64,000 nt of DNA from an uncultured Faecalibacterium sp. (GCA_934524985.1 CAKSYT010000003.1:1-64000), one strand, 5' to 3'; positions 36,213 to 43,698 are shown, counted from the stretch's first letter. Numbers and translations: made by a program. The notes: generated from the letters alone by a model not told the origin.

Positions 36213-36396
36213 GGTTACACGGTTGGTTACAGATTCGGTTACACCTCAGTTACGGCGTAAAAGCCGCATGACTGCTGCGTTTTCCTCTTTCTGTAACCAT
36301 GTAACCTTAAAAAGATAAGAAAAAGTATAAAGCCCACCGGATGCCCTGTGTGCAGAAAAAGAGAATTTTCCTGCCCGGTTACAGGCGTTCGGTTAC
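36213..36396. promoter_or_regulatory. Cluster of GGTTAC motifs before xis
   Basis: GGTTAC at 36213, 36225, 36237, 36377 and 36391, GTAACC at 36293 and 36301, plus AGTTAC at 36248. The first three are exactly 12 bp apart. GTAAC is also the recurring spacer word of the hairpin array at 32.1-33.5 kb. Confidence 0.7.
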
Positions 36397-36416
36397 AAGG
36401 ATATGGAGGTCTGCCT

Positions 36417-36611
36417 ATGAAGGATGTCCCGATTTGGGAAAAGAGCAATCTGACGCTGGAAGAAGCCGCAGCGTATTCCGGCATTGGCATCAACAAACTT
36501 CGCACTCTGTCGGACGGCGAGCACTGTCAATTCGTTTTATGGATCGGCTCAAAACGGCTCATCAAACGCCGCAGGCTGGACGAATATCTCGATAAAGCCT
36601 ACTCCATCTAA
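36417..36611 (+). CDS. xis: Excisionase (Tn916 Xis type)
   Basis: A 64-residue basic protein. NLTLEEAAAYSGIGINKLRTL is the winged-helix core that binds DNA near the attachment sites, and KRLIKRRRLDEYLDKAYSI is the usual C-terminal end. It directs the integrase toward excision. The start at 36417 has GGAGG eight bases upstream; the longer in-frame start at 36348 has no ribosome site. It precedes int by 84 bp. The GGTTAC motif cluster immediately upstream suggests tight control. Confidence 0.88.
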   Translation: MKDVPIWEKSNLTLEEAAAYSGIGINKLRTLSDGEHCQFVLWIGSKRLIKRRRLDEYLDKAYSI

Positions 36612-36695
36612 AATCGGACGTGCCAAGTGAGCCTTGATGTGGTATACTGAGGGTGTCATATCAAGGCTCTTTCCATTCAGGAAAGGAGTTTGACG

Positions 36696-37892
36696 ATGTC
36701 AAGAAGAAAAGACAATAAAGGACGTGTTCTTCGGACAGGAGAGAGCCAGCGAAAAGACCTGATCTATCAATATCGCTACACGGATGCTTTGGGAAACCGA
36801 AAATGTATCTATGCGTCGGATCTTAAAACCTTGCGTGAAAAAGAGGATGAACTGCAGAGAAGCCTTGAAGACGGTCTCAACTATGCAGGCGGCGAAATTA
36901 CGGTATACGAACTGCTGCAACGCTATCTTTCGCTGAAGTGCGGTGTCCGCTATAACACGAAGGTCGGGTACGGCTTTGTGATGAACATCGTACAAAAAGA
37001 ACCATTCGGGGCACGAAAGATCCGTGATATCAAGGTGTCGGATGCTCAGCGTTGGATGATCAAGCTGCAAAAGGAAGGAAAGGGGTACAGCACCCTGACC
37101 AGCATCCGGGGCGTAGTAAAGCCGGCCTTCCAGATGGCCTATAACGAGGAAGTTGTGCGGCGTAACCCGTTTGACTTCAAGCTGACGGATGTGGTGGTCA
37201 ACGATTCACAGAAGCGCATCTCGCTGACCGAGAATCAGCAGAAGGTGTGGATGAATTTCATCCGAGAGGACAAGAATTACGCCAAGTACTACGACGAATT
37301 TGTGGTGCTGCTGGGAACCGGAATGCGTGTCAGCGAATTCTGTGGTCTGACTATGCAGGATCTGGATTTTCAAAATCGCAGGATCCGTGTGGACCATCAG
37401 CTGATCCGGGAGAGTGGCGGCAAATACTACGTTGAGAAAACCAAGACGGAGTGTGGCCGCCGGTTTATCCCGATGACGGAGGAGGTATTCCAGAGCTTGC
37501 AGAACCTGCTTGCAAACCGCAAACGGCTGAAGAATGAGGTCATCATTGATGGTTACAGTGGGTTTCTGTTGCTGGATAAAAACGATCACCCGAAGGTGGC
37601 ATTGCACATCGAGAACGAGATGCGTTGGGCGATGAAAAAGTATCGCAAGCTGTACCCGGATGCACCGCTGCCGCACATCACGCCTCATGTGTTCCGGCAT
37701 ACCTTCTGCACCAACATGGCAAATGCGGGAATGGATATCAAGGCGTTGCAGTATGTGATGGGGCACTCCGATGCAAGCATCACGCTGAATGTCTACACCC
37801 ACGCAAGCTATGACCACGCTGCGGAACAGATGGCGAAACTGGTCGATTTTCCGGGGTCGTCTGACCGGCAGGAGCGAAAGATGTCAGGTTGA
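36696..37892 (+). CDS. int: Tyrosine recombinase integrase (Tn916 type)
   Basis: A 398-residue integrase. The N-terminal arm-binding domain is at about 1-60, the core-binding SAM-like domain at 65-160, and the catalytic domain at 170-385. Catalytic residues are Arg in GTGMRVSEFCG, Lys in the KTKTECGRRFIPM region, His-x-x-Arg in HVFRHTFC, His in VMGHSDAS, and Tyr in ITLNVYTH. It integrates element B at the 16-bp P-loop sequence of the phosphatase gene. The start ATG at 36696 follows GAAAGGAG. The gene ends 170 bp from attR. Confidence 0.93.
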   Translation: MSRRKDNKGRVLRTGESQRKDLIYQYRYTDALGNRKCIYASDLKTLREKEDELQRSLEDGLNYAGGEITVYELLQRYLSLKCGVRYNTKVGYGFVMNIVQKEPFGARKIRDIKVSDAQRWMIKLQKEGKGYSTLTSIRGVVKPAFQMAYNEEVVRRNPFDFKLTDVVVNDSQKRISLTENQQKVWMNFIREDKNYAKYYDEFVVLLGTGMRVSEFCGLTMQDLDFQNRRIRVDHQLIRESGGKYYVEKTKTECGRRFIPMTEEVFQSLQNLLANRKRLKNEVIIDGYSGFLLLDKNDHPKVALHIENEMRWAMKKYRKLYPDAPLPHITPHVFRHTFCTNMANAGMDIKALQYVMGHSDASITLNVYTHASYDHAAEQMAKLVDFPGSSDRQERKMSG

Positions 37893-37907
37893 TATAGCAC
37901 GGTTTGG

Positions 37908-37929
37908 TACACCATTACTACACCATTTT
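37908..37929 (+). repeat. Right integrase arm-type repeat (candidate)
   Basis: The 22-bp partner of 19276-19297 (two mismatches), with two TACACCAT units. It lies 16 bp after int and 134 bp from attR. Confidence 0.55.
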
Positions 37930-37985
37930 GCTGAAAAGTTGTGGAGAGCAGCGTAGAGATGCGTGAAAAGCACACAGAATCAACA

Positions 37986-38014
37986 TTGAAAAATAATGCG
38001 GTGTATCGTATTAT
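37986..38014 (+). promoter_or_regulatory. Outward promoter at the right end of element B
   Basis: TTGAAA at 37986, exactly 17 bp, TATTAT at 38009. It points out of the element into the rebuilt phosphatase gene, 28 bp upstream of its ATG. Confidence 0.7.
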
Positions 38015-38041
38015 AAAGACTTGTGGAGGGATGTGTAAGGA

Positions 38042-38491
38042 ATGACAAAGATAATTTTTTTGTGCCACGGCAATATCTGCCGCAGCCCGATGGCAGAATT
38101 TGTGATGAAGGACTTAGTGGAAAAGGCCGGGCTTTCCGGGCAGTTTGAAATTGCCTCGGCGGCCACAAGCACCGAGGAGATCGGCAACCCGGTCTATCCG
38201 CCTGCCCGGCGCAAGCTGGCAGAGCACGGCATCTCCTGCGCAGGCAAGACCGCCCGGCAGATGACCCGGCGGGATTACGAAACCTACAATTATCTCATCG
38301 CCATGGATCACAACAACCTGTGGAACATGGCGCGGTTTGTGGGCAGCGACCCGGAGCACAAGGTCTCGCTGCTGATGGACCACACCCGCCGCCCCGGCGA
38401 CGTGGCAGACCCGTGGTACACCGGGGATTTTGAGGCCACATGGCGGGATGTGCTGGAGGGCTGCACCGCCCTGCTGGAAGAGCTGCGATAA
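38042..38491 (+). CDS. Low-molecular-weight protein tyrosine phosphatase (rebuilt across attR)
   Basis: A 149-residue cytoplasmic phosphatase. The P-loop CHGNICRS (Cys-x5-Arg-Ser) starts at residue 8, and the acid loop DPWYTGDFEATW lies near residue 122. Residues 1-7 (MTKIIFL) come from element B. The native start MKKVLFV remains at 19181, so insertion swapped the first codons but kept a full enzyme. A promoter within the element lies just upstream. Family members dephosphorylate tyrosine in capsule or stress pathways; no partner kinase is nearby. The pentapeptide protein gene follows after 12 bp. Confidence 0.92.
   Translation: MTKIIFLCHGNICRSPMAEFVMKDLVEKAGLSGQFEIASAATSTEEIGNPVYPPARRKLAEHGISCAGKTARQMTRRDYETYNYLIAMDHNNLWNMARFVGSDPEHKVSLLMDHTRRPGDVADPWYTGDFEATWRDVLEGCTALLEELR
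38063..38078 (+). repeat. attR: 16-bp direct repeat of element B
   Basis: TGCCACGGCAATATCT, identical to 19202-19217. It lies within codons 8-13 of the phosphatase gene. Confidence 0.9.
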
Positions 38492-38503
38492 AAGGGGAAG
38501 GCT

Positions 38504-39091
38504 ATGACGGAACGTTATTGCGAAGGTGAACGGTTTACCGGCCTGTCGTTTGCCGGAGAAGTCTTTGAAAGCTGCGATTTTGCGGGCTGCGTATTTGTGG
38601 ACTGCTCCTTTTCAAAATGCGAGCTGAACCACACCACGCTGAACGAGTGCCGGTTTGTGCGGTGCGAGATCACCGGGCTGCGGAGCGTGTCCTCCTCGGT
38701 GCAGTCGCTGGATTTTGAGGACTGCCGCTTGCAGGAGATCGAGTGGGCACCGCTGCTGTCCAATGGTGCATTCCCGGATCCCATCCACACCCTGAAGGAT
38801 TGCAGTCTGAAATACAACACCTTTACCGAAATGAACTTCAACCGCTTTGATTTTTCAAACGGCAACGAGATCGTGGGCTCCATGTTTGCCAAGTGCGAGA
38901 TGCAGCTGGCAAGCTTCAAGGGCACAGAGCTGCACGAAACGGAGTTCTACCAGTGCAATCTGCGCAAAGCGGATTTCCGGGATGCCACGGGTTATAAGGT
39001 GGATATTCTGGGCAGCCGCCTGAAGGACGCCAAGTTCTCGCTGCCGGAGGCGGTGAATCTGCTGGCAGACCTGAAGATCAAGCTGTCCTGA
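38504..39091 (+). CDS. Pentapeptide repeat protein
   Basis: A 195-residue protein built of right-handed quadrilateral beta-helix repeats, with the A(D/N)LXX-like pattern spread through residues 10-70 and 105-165. Examples are FESCDFAGCVFVDCSFSKCE and LHETEFYQCNLRKADFRDAT. Some members, such as Qnr and MfpA, mimic DNA and bind gyrase; nothing here decides that. The start has AAGGGGAAGG upstream, 12 bp after the phosphatase gene, so the two are co-transcribed. Base composition is like the host's, not like the element B cargo. Confidence 0.88.
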   Translation: MTERYCEGERFTGLSFAGEVFESCDFAGCVFVDCSFSKCELNHTTLNECRFVRCEITGLRSVSSSVQSLDFEDCRLQEIEWAPLLSNGAFPDPIHTLKDCSLKYNTFTEMNFNRFDFSNGNEIVGSMFAKCEMQLASFKGTELHETEFYQCNLRKADFRDATGYKVDILGSRLKDAKFSLPEAVNLLADLKIKLS

Positions 39092-39177
39092 ACAGGGGCG
39101 ATGGGCAACAGCCGCACTGCTGTCAAGCGGAAGTTGCAGAATCCGGAAGGCAAGTAAGGAATCATAAGATAAACGGA

Positions 39178-39222
39178 AAGGGAGCTCTGCCCGGACATTT
39201 GTCCGTGACAGAACTCCTTTTT
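39178..39222 (+). terminator. Rho-independent terminator
   Basis: AAAGGGAG / CTCCTTTTT outer arms with inner GGACATTTGTCC; it ends the phosphatase/pentapeptide operon. Confidence 0.75.
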
Positions 39223-39463
39223 GCTTTATATTTCACGAAAACCGACCTGAATACCGATAAGGATAAGACAGAAAAATACCTTGCCCTTGTCCGCTGCTTT
39301 CGGCAGAACGACAGAAATTTTCTTTAAAATTTGTGCAATTTTCAACGGAAGCAAAGTGACCGACGGTCAACACTTTATTATTATAACACGGTAAAGGCTT
39401 TTTGCGGCTTCTTCTGCCGGAAATATATCCTAAAAGCTGTTCGCGCTTTAGTCATACTCATTT

Positions 39464-39534
39464 GACAGGAGCTGCTTTTTCCGGTATCCTGTCCGTATCG
39501 CAAGGACGGCGGGCAGAAAATACCCGCCTTTTTT
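39464..39534 (+). promoter_or_regulatory. Structured leader with attenuator before the membrane-protein pair
   Basis: A 7-bp stem GACAGGA/TCCTGTC (39464-39493) is followed by a terminator hairpin GGCGGG/CCCGCC with TTTTTT (39508-39534), 22 bp before the ribosome site. The 345-base gap from 39222 otherwise holds no gene. It may be a riboswitch-type leader; no known class was recognised. Confidence 0.5.
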
Positions 39535-39566
39535 CGTTTATTCTGTATTTGTGGGGAGGACAATCT

Positions 39567-40295
39567 ATGGCAACCATGAAAGATATCATCCAGAGTCCGC
39601 TGCTGCTGGCGCTGGTCATCGGCGGTCTTTTGTACATTTCCGCATTCTCGCTGGTCTACTTAAAAAAGGCTTACGACCACTGTCTGGAGCTGGGCATCAC
39701 CCGCAAGGAACTGAGCAATGTGATCAAATCCAGCCTGATATTTTCCGTCGTGCCCAGCCTTTCCATCGTGGTAGGTCTGTTCGTGCTCATTGCGGTGCTG
39801 GGCAGCGTGTGGGCATGGTGGCGGCTGTCGGTCATCGGTTCGCTCTCTTATGAAACCATGATCTCCAGTTCCATTGCACAGGTGCTGGGCTACGCGTCCT
39901 CCGCTGAAATGCTGGAAAGTGCCACCGGACGGCAGTTCGGCGTGGTGATGATCCTGATGAGCGTGGGTATGCTGAGCGGCTTTTTGATCCTACTGCCCCT
40001 TGGCAAAAAGCTGTGCAAAAGCGTGGATCGCTCTGCAGCCGAAAGCGGCGGCAGCACTTGGAAAAACGTGCTGTCCGGTGTGTTTATGCTGGTGATGTTC
40101 TCGGTGTACATTCCCATTCTGCTGTTCACCGATAATGTGCAGGCTGCCGTTATGATCACCGGCCTTGTGATCGCCATTGGTGTGGGCGTGCTGGCAAAGC
40201 GCCCGGGTCTTGCATGGCTCAATAACTTTGTAATGGCGTTCTCCATGCTGGGCGGCCTGATCTCTTCGCTGGCATGGGTACGGATCTTCGGTTAA
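39567..40295 (+). CDS. DUF5058-family integral membrane protein
   Basis: A 242-residue protein with about five membrane helices (first at ~10-32). The conserved-looking cytosolic stretch LKKAYDHCLELGITRKELSNV contains the only charged cluster. The sequence matches my memory of DUF5058 proteins, which are predicted transporters of unknown substrate. The start at 39567 follows GGGGAGGA. The gene is preceded by an attenuator-like leader and followed after 16 bp by a second membrane protein, so the two probably form one transporter. Confidence 0.8.
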   Translation: MATMKDIIQSPLLLALVIGGLLYISAFSLVYLKKAYDHCLELGITRKELSNVIKSSLIFSVVPSLSIVVGLFVLIAVLGSVWAWWRLSVIGSLSYETMISSSIAQVLGYASSAEMLESATGRQFGVVMILMSVGMLSGFLILLPLGKKLCKSVDRSAAESGGSTWKNVLSGVFMLVMFSVYIPILLFTDNVQAAVMITGLVIAIGVGVLAKRPGLAWLNNFVMAFSMLGGLISSLAWVRIFG

Positions 40296-40311
40296 GGGGA
40301 GGAAAACAGAC

Positions 40312-41064
40312 ATGAGCAAAGCAAAGACTGAGACCAAAATGGACTCCTTCCAGAGCTGGGCGCACCGCTGGGGCCGTGTGGGCACCCTGATCGCCCTCAT
40401 TTACATGGTGGCGCTGCCCTTTGTGGTGCTGGCTGCCTACGACAGCATCCCGTCTCTGGGCGAAGTGTTCAACGTGAACACCTTTTCCATCCTACTCATC
40501 TACATTCCGGTGGGCTTTTCGGAGGCACTGAGCTACACCCCCATTCTGGGATGCTCGGCTTATCTGGCTTTCATCACCGGCAATATCATGAACCTGAAGC
40601 TCCCGGTGGCGGCAAACGCCATGAACCTGACCAAGAAGCAGCCCAACACCCCGGAGGGTGAGGCCATTGCCTCGGTGGCTGTTGCGGTTTCCTCCCTGAT
40701 GACCGTTGCCATTCTGACGCTGGCAGCGGTGTGTGCCTCCTTCATCAGCCCGGTGTTCGAGCTGCCCGCCGTCAAGACGGCTTCCGGCTACCTGCTGCCG
40801 GCTCTGTTCGGCTCCATGGCGCTGGGTCTGTTCGCCAGCTCGTCCAGCGGCAGAAAGGTGGTCAAGGGCGGCATCAAGGGCGTGCTGCCGGTGCTCATCA
40901 TCATGACGGTGGTCTCCCTTGCCGCACGCCTTGCGGGCTACGGTTCCGTGCTGGGCGGACTTGTGGGCATCTTTATCATCGTGATGTTGCCCATCGGCAT
41001 CCTGACCTCCTATGTGCTGTGGAAGAAGGGCAAGATCCAAGTGGTGGATAAGGAGCAGAAGTAA
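40312..41064 (+). CDS. Integral membrane protein, partner of the DUF5058 protein
   Basis: A 250-residue protein with six or seven hydrophobic segments. The motif YIPVGFSEALSYTPILGCSA lies near residue 65, with further helices to about 240 and a Lys-rich C-terminal tail. I do not recognise a named family, but its pairing with the DUF5058 gene (16-bp gap, AGGGGAGG ribosome site) suggests two halves of one permease. Base composition is host-like. A long terminator follows. Confidence 0.75.
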   Translation: MSKAKTETKMDSFQSWAHRWGRVGTLIALIYMVALPFVVLAAYDSIPSLGEVFNVNTFSILLIYIPVGFSEALSYTPILGCSAYLAFITGNIMNLKLPVAANAMNLTKKQPNTPEGEAIASVAVAVSSLMTVAILTLAAVCASFISPVFELPAVKTASGYLLPALFGSMALGLFASSSSGRKVVKGGIKGVLPVLIIMTVVSLAARLAGYGSVLGGLVGIFIIVMLPIGILTSYVLWKKGKIQVVDKEQK

Positions 41065-41078
41065 AATAAAGCAGCCTG

Positions 41079-41119
41079 AACGGTCTGGACTCTGTATGGT
41101 ACAGGGTTCAGGCCGTTTT
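41079..41119 (+). terminator. Rho-independent terminator
   Basis: AACGG..CTG / CAG..CCGTT long stem with an internal loop, then TTTTG, after the membrane-protein pair. Confidence 0.75.
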
Positions 41120-41250
41120 GCTGTAATTTGGTTTGTCGGTTGTTGTAATAGCTGTGCCATATTGCCGCCTGAAACGTTCTGATTTCCGGCAGCGGGAAAT
41201 AGACTGGAATGACGCACAGTACAACCAAGCAAACCGAAAAGGGGGAGCCT

Positions 41251-41391
41251 ATGGCAAAAACTTCTTTTATCCTGTACGAGAAATTTCGTTCCGAGACAAA
41301 CCAGCAGCGCAAAGAACGTTTCGAGCAGGAATTTGAACGATACATTGTTGATATGCTGTCTGCTGCCGATTTGTCAAAAGCCTGCGTCTGA
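41251..41391 (+). CDS. Small basic/acidic protein before the recombinase
   Basis: A 46-residue helical, highly charged protein (EKFRSETNQQRKERFEQEFERYIVDM). The start at 41251 follows GGGGGAG 5-6 bases upstream, a strong ribosome site, which makes it a believable gene. It lies 27 bp before the serine recombinase and is probably co-transcribed with it. No family is recognised; a recombination-directionality role is possible from position only. Confidence 0.55.
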   Translation: MAKTSFILYEKFRSETNQQRKERFEQEFERYIVDMLSAADLSKACV

Positions 41392-41418
41392 CAGGCTGTC
41401 CTTGCAACGGTGCAGCGC

Positions 41419-42984
41419 ATGAAAGCCGCGATTTATTGCCGCCTGAGCAAAGAGGACGAAACCAAAACCGGCGAATCGGAAAGCATCCAGAACCAGAAGT
41501 CTATGCTGATCCAGTACGCCATAGAGCAGGGATTTGAACTCTACCAGATCTATTCCGATGAGGATTACTCCGGTATCGACCGGAACCGTCCGGCGTTCAA
41601 TGCCATGATCCGGGCTGCCAGCGAACATAAGTTTGATGTGGTGCTGGCAAAGACCCAGTCCCGTTTTACCCGTGATATGGAGCTGGTGGAAAAATACCTC
41701 CACGGGAAGTTTATTGAGTGGGGCATCCGGTTCATCGCTGTGGTGGATCATGTGGATACCGGCGATACGGCGAACAAAAAGTCCCGGCAGATCAATGGGC
41801 TGATCAACGAGTGGTATCTGGAGGATCTGTCTGCCAATGTCCGCTCGGTGCTGGACCACAAGCGGAAGGAGGGGCAGTATATCGCCTCCTTTGCGCTGTA
41901 TGGTTACCAGAAAGACCCGGCGGTGAAGGGGAGGCTCCAGATCGACCCGGAGGCAGCGGAGGTGGTAAAGCGGATCTACGCCATGACGCTCCGCGGCGTG
42001 GGAGCCCACAAGATCGCACAAATTTTGAACGAGGAGGGGGTGCCAAGCCCCACGGCGTACAAGCAGCAGAACGGGGAGCGCTACCACCTTGCCCAGAAAA
42101 CGCCCAGTGAGTTGCTGTGGAGCAGCGGGACGATCTACCAGATGCTTCACAACCAGACCTATGCCGGGGATCTAGTGCAGGGGCGGCACAAAAAGGTGAG
42201 CTACAAGTCCAAGCGGACGGTCTGGCTGCCCAAGTCCCAGTGGATCGTGGTGGAGAACACCCACGAAGCCATCATCGACAAGGACACCTACGATACCGTG
42301 CAGCAGATGATGCAGCGCCGCACCCGCAGCGGTGCCAGTGGCGTGATCCATCCTTTGGCGCGGAAGGTGGTGTGCAGCTGCTGCGGCTGCATTATGGAGC
42401 AGACCGGTCGCCCGCCCAAGGCAGACGGCACCCGTGTGCGCTATGTCCGCTGCCGGATGCACCAGCGTGCGCCCAAGCGGTGCGGGAACAAGACCTGCAC
42501 AAACTTGGACGATCTGCAGGAACTGGTGCTCCAGCGCATCCGGGAATATGCAGCGGAATATTTCGACCCGGAAAAGGTGGAACTGCCCCGGCGGGATGAC
42601 CCGGTGCGGCAGCGGGCGCAGGCGCAGTGCAGCGAGCTGAAACGGCTGAAAGGCGAAGCAGAGCGGCGGCACAAAGCTATGCAGCAGCTGTATCTGGACA
42701 AGGCGTCCGGGCTGATCGATGCCGTTCAGTTTTCAGAGTTGAACAGGGCATTTGGGGAGGAAATAAAAAGCGCGGAAAGCCGCATTCGTGGCTTGGAAGC
42801 AGAGCTGGAACAGCAGCCAAAGAAAACGGACGCCGTTCCGGCGCAAAGGCAGCGCGTGCAGGAGCTGGCACAGATTCCGCAGCTGACCCGTGAGCTTGCG
42901 GTGCTTCTGGTGCGGCGGGTTATTGTCGGCACAAAAGACCCGCTGACCGGAAAGCAGGAGATCACGATCGAATGGGAGTTCTGA
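41419..42984 (+). CDS. Large serine recombinase
   Basis: A 521-residue recombinase. The resolvase domain (1-150) has the catalytic Ser in AAIYCRLSKEDE and the Arg-rich AKTQSRFTRDMELVEKY. A Recombinase domain (about 160-290) and a zinc-ribbon (CSCCGCIMEQ...CRMHQRAPKRCGNKTC) follow, with a coiled coil at ~395-460. The family is that of TnpX/Tn4451-like enzymes. A GTG at 41410 is an alternative start; neither has a good ribosome site. It ends 44 bp from the right junction of element A, so it is the likely enzyme for insertion into the SpoIID-like gene. No frame damage is seen. Confidence 0.93.
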   Translation: MKAAIYCRLSKEDETKTGESESIQNQKSMLIQYAIEQGFELYQIYSDEDYSGIDRNRPAFNAMIRAASEHKFDVVLAKTQSRFTRDMELVEKYLHGKFIEWGIRFIAVVDHVDTGDTANKKSRQINGLINEWYLEDLSANVRSVLDHKRKEGQYIASFALYGYQKDPAVKGRLQIDPEAAEVVKRIYAMTLRGVGAHKIAQILNEEGVPSPTAYKQQNGERYHLAQKTPSELLWSSGTIYQMLHNQTYAGDLVQGRHKKVSYKSKRTVWLPKSQWIVVENTHEAIIDKDTYDTVQQMMQRRTRSGASGVIHPLARKVVCSCCGCIMEQTGRPPKADGTRVRYVRCRMHQRAPKRCGNKTCTNLDDLQELVLQRIREYAAEYFDPEKVELPRRDDPVRQRAQAQCSELKRLKGEAERRHKAMQQLYLDKASGLIDAVQFSELNRAFGEEIKSAESRIRGLEAELEQQPKKTDAVPAQRQRVQELAQIPQLTRELAVLLVRRVIVGTKDPLTGKQEITIEWEF

Positions 42985-43021
42985 ACCGAAAAATACCCTG
43001 CCTGCCCGTTGGGGTGTTTTC

Positions 43022-43036
43022 GTCCGCCCATGTGGG
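43022..43036. other. Right junction (att site) of outer element
   Basis: Minus strand CCCACATGGGCGGAC. Host coding sequence resumes at 43028 with V-Y-P-T-W of the SpoIID-like gene. Confidence 0.75.
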
Positions 43037-43585
43037 GTAGACCTCACTGGAAGCCACATTGGCGATATAATCCCGGAAGGAGACCGTCACGTTGCGGGCG
43101 GAAGCCGCCGGTTTGCCCAGATGCACCGTGATATTTTTGGGGATGACGACCTGTTCCAGCACCCGGGGCGTGCAGTGCTGCACCGGCTGCGGGCCGCTGC
43201 CGCCGCTGCCCGCAAACAAAGCGTGCGGCGGGATGATGATGGGCGCGTCCGGGATGTCCCGGCCTTCCTCGGTGTCGGGCAGCATCTGGGGCTGCGCCAG
43301 CGTTACCTGCCCGGCAAAGATCTGGATGCCCTCAATGCGCACGGTGCGGTAGCCGGGCTTTGCGGCGGTCAGGCTGACAATGGCGTAAGGGCGGGTAGTG
43401 TTGTCCTCGTCCAGCGAGAGGGCACAGGCGGGGGCTTCAACGGGGATATCGGCGGCGCTGCCGGTGACATCAGTGATGCGGTGCAGGGTAAAGCCGTCCC
43501 CCTGCACTGTAACGGTCACCCCCTCCACGGGGGCAGACTGGCGTGCCGCAAAGGTCTGGATGCGGAGAGTTCCGGTGTTATTCAT
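43028..43585 (-). pseudogene. 5' half of interrupted SpoIID-like/peptidoglycan-binding gene
   Basis: About 186 codons from ATG at 43585 (AAAGGAG upstream). Residues 1-100 resemble a carboxypeptidase-regulatory-like beta domain (GVTVTVQGDGFTLHRITDVT). Residues ~150-186 begin the SpoIID-like domain (NITVHLGKPAASARNVTVSF, then VASSEVYPTW). The host sequence stops at Trp, where the minus-strand frame enters element A and ends at 42962. Its 3' half is at 15930-17987. The intact protein would be about 870 residues. Confidence 0.88.
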
Positions 43586-43676
43586 GGAGATACGCTCCTT
43601 TGCTGGTAAAAGTATGCTTCTGCCCCAGCGTATTCCGTCCGGTGCCCGGGCGTGCATGGCAATGCCCGGTGCAAAC

Positions 43677-43698
43677 AAAAAAGCCGCCCGAAGGCGGC
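43677..43698 (-). terminator. Terminator of the TlpA/4Fe-4S operon
   Basis: GCCGCCTTCGGGCGGC followed by TTTTTT on the minus strand. Confidence 0.85.

Larger units (their letters stand above)
19218..38078. mobile_element. Inner element B: integrative mobilizable element with defence cargo (18.9 kb)
   Basis: Bounded by the 16-bp repeat at 19202 and 38063. A Tn916-type integrase and excisionase lie at the right end, 170 bp from attR. The backbone is xis, int, a VirE-like ATPase, a relaxase, a zinc-ribbon protein and a long inverted-repeat array. No conjugation (type IV secretion) genes are present, so it would need a helper. Cargo: RhuM, a PD-(D/E)XK protein, an XRE regulator, a methylase, a GIY-YIG/helicase protein and a NACHT protein. 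GC content falls sharply in 20.5-22.0 kb and 28-31 kb, as expected for acquired cargo. Confidence 0.88.
17988..43030. mobile_element. Outer element A: serine-recombinase insertion in SpoIID-like gene (25.0 kb with nested element)
   Basis: The boundaries are set by the split gene: each end carries one half, and removal restores the frame through E-V-Y-P-T-W-P-E-Q-A-L. A large serine recombinase gene ends 44 bp from the right junction, the usual place for the enzyme that made the insertion. Without the nested element B, A is about 6.2 kb. It carries an XRE regulator, a C_GCAxxG_C_C protein, a tyrosine phosphatase, a pentapeptide protein, two membrane proteins, a small ORF and the recombinase. 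Several cargo genes look like ordinary chromosomal genes, which is unusual. Confidence 0.78.

Noticed and set aside
17999..41136. 10-bp inverted repeat ACAAACCAAA (17999-18008) and TTTGGTTTGT (41127-41136) as element ends
   Set aside because: The right copy lies 1.9 kb inside the junction, so it does not mark an end; a chance match is likely.
17988..43030. An inversion rather than an insertion separating the SpoIID-like halves
   Set aside because: Both halves are on the same strand and in the correct order for a simple insertion.
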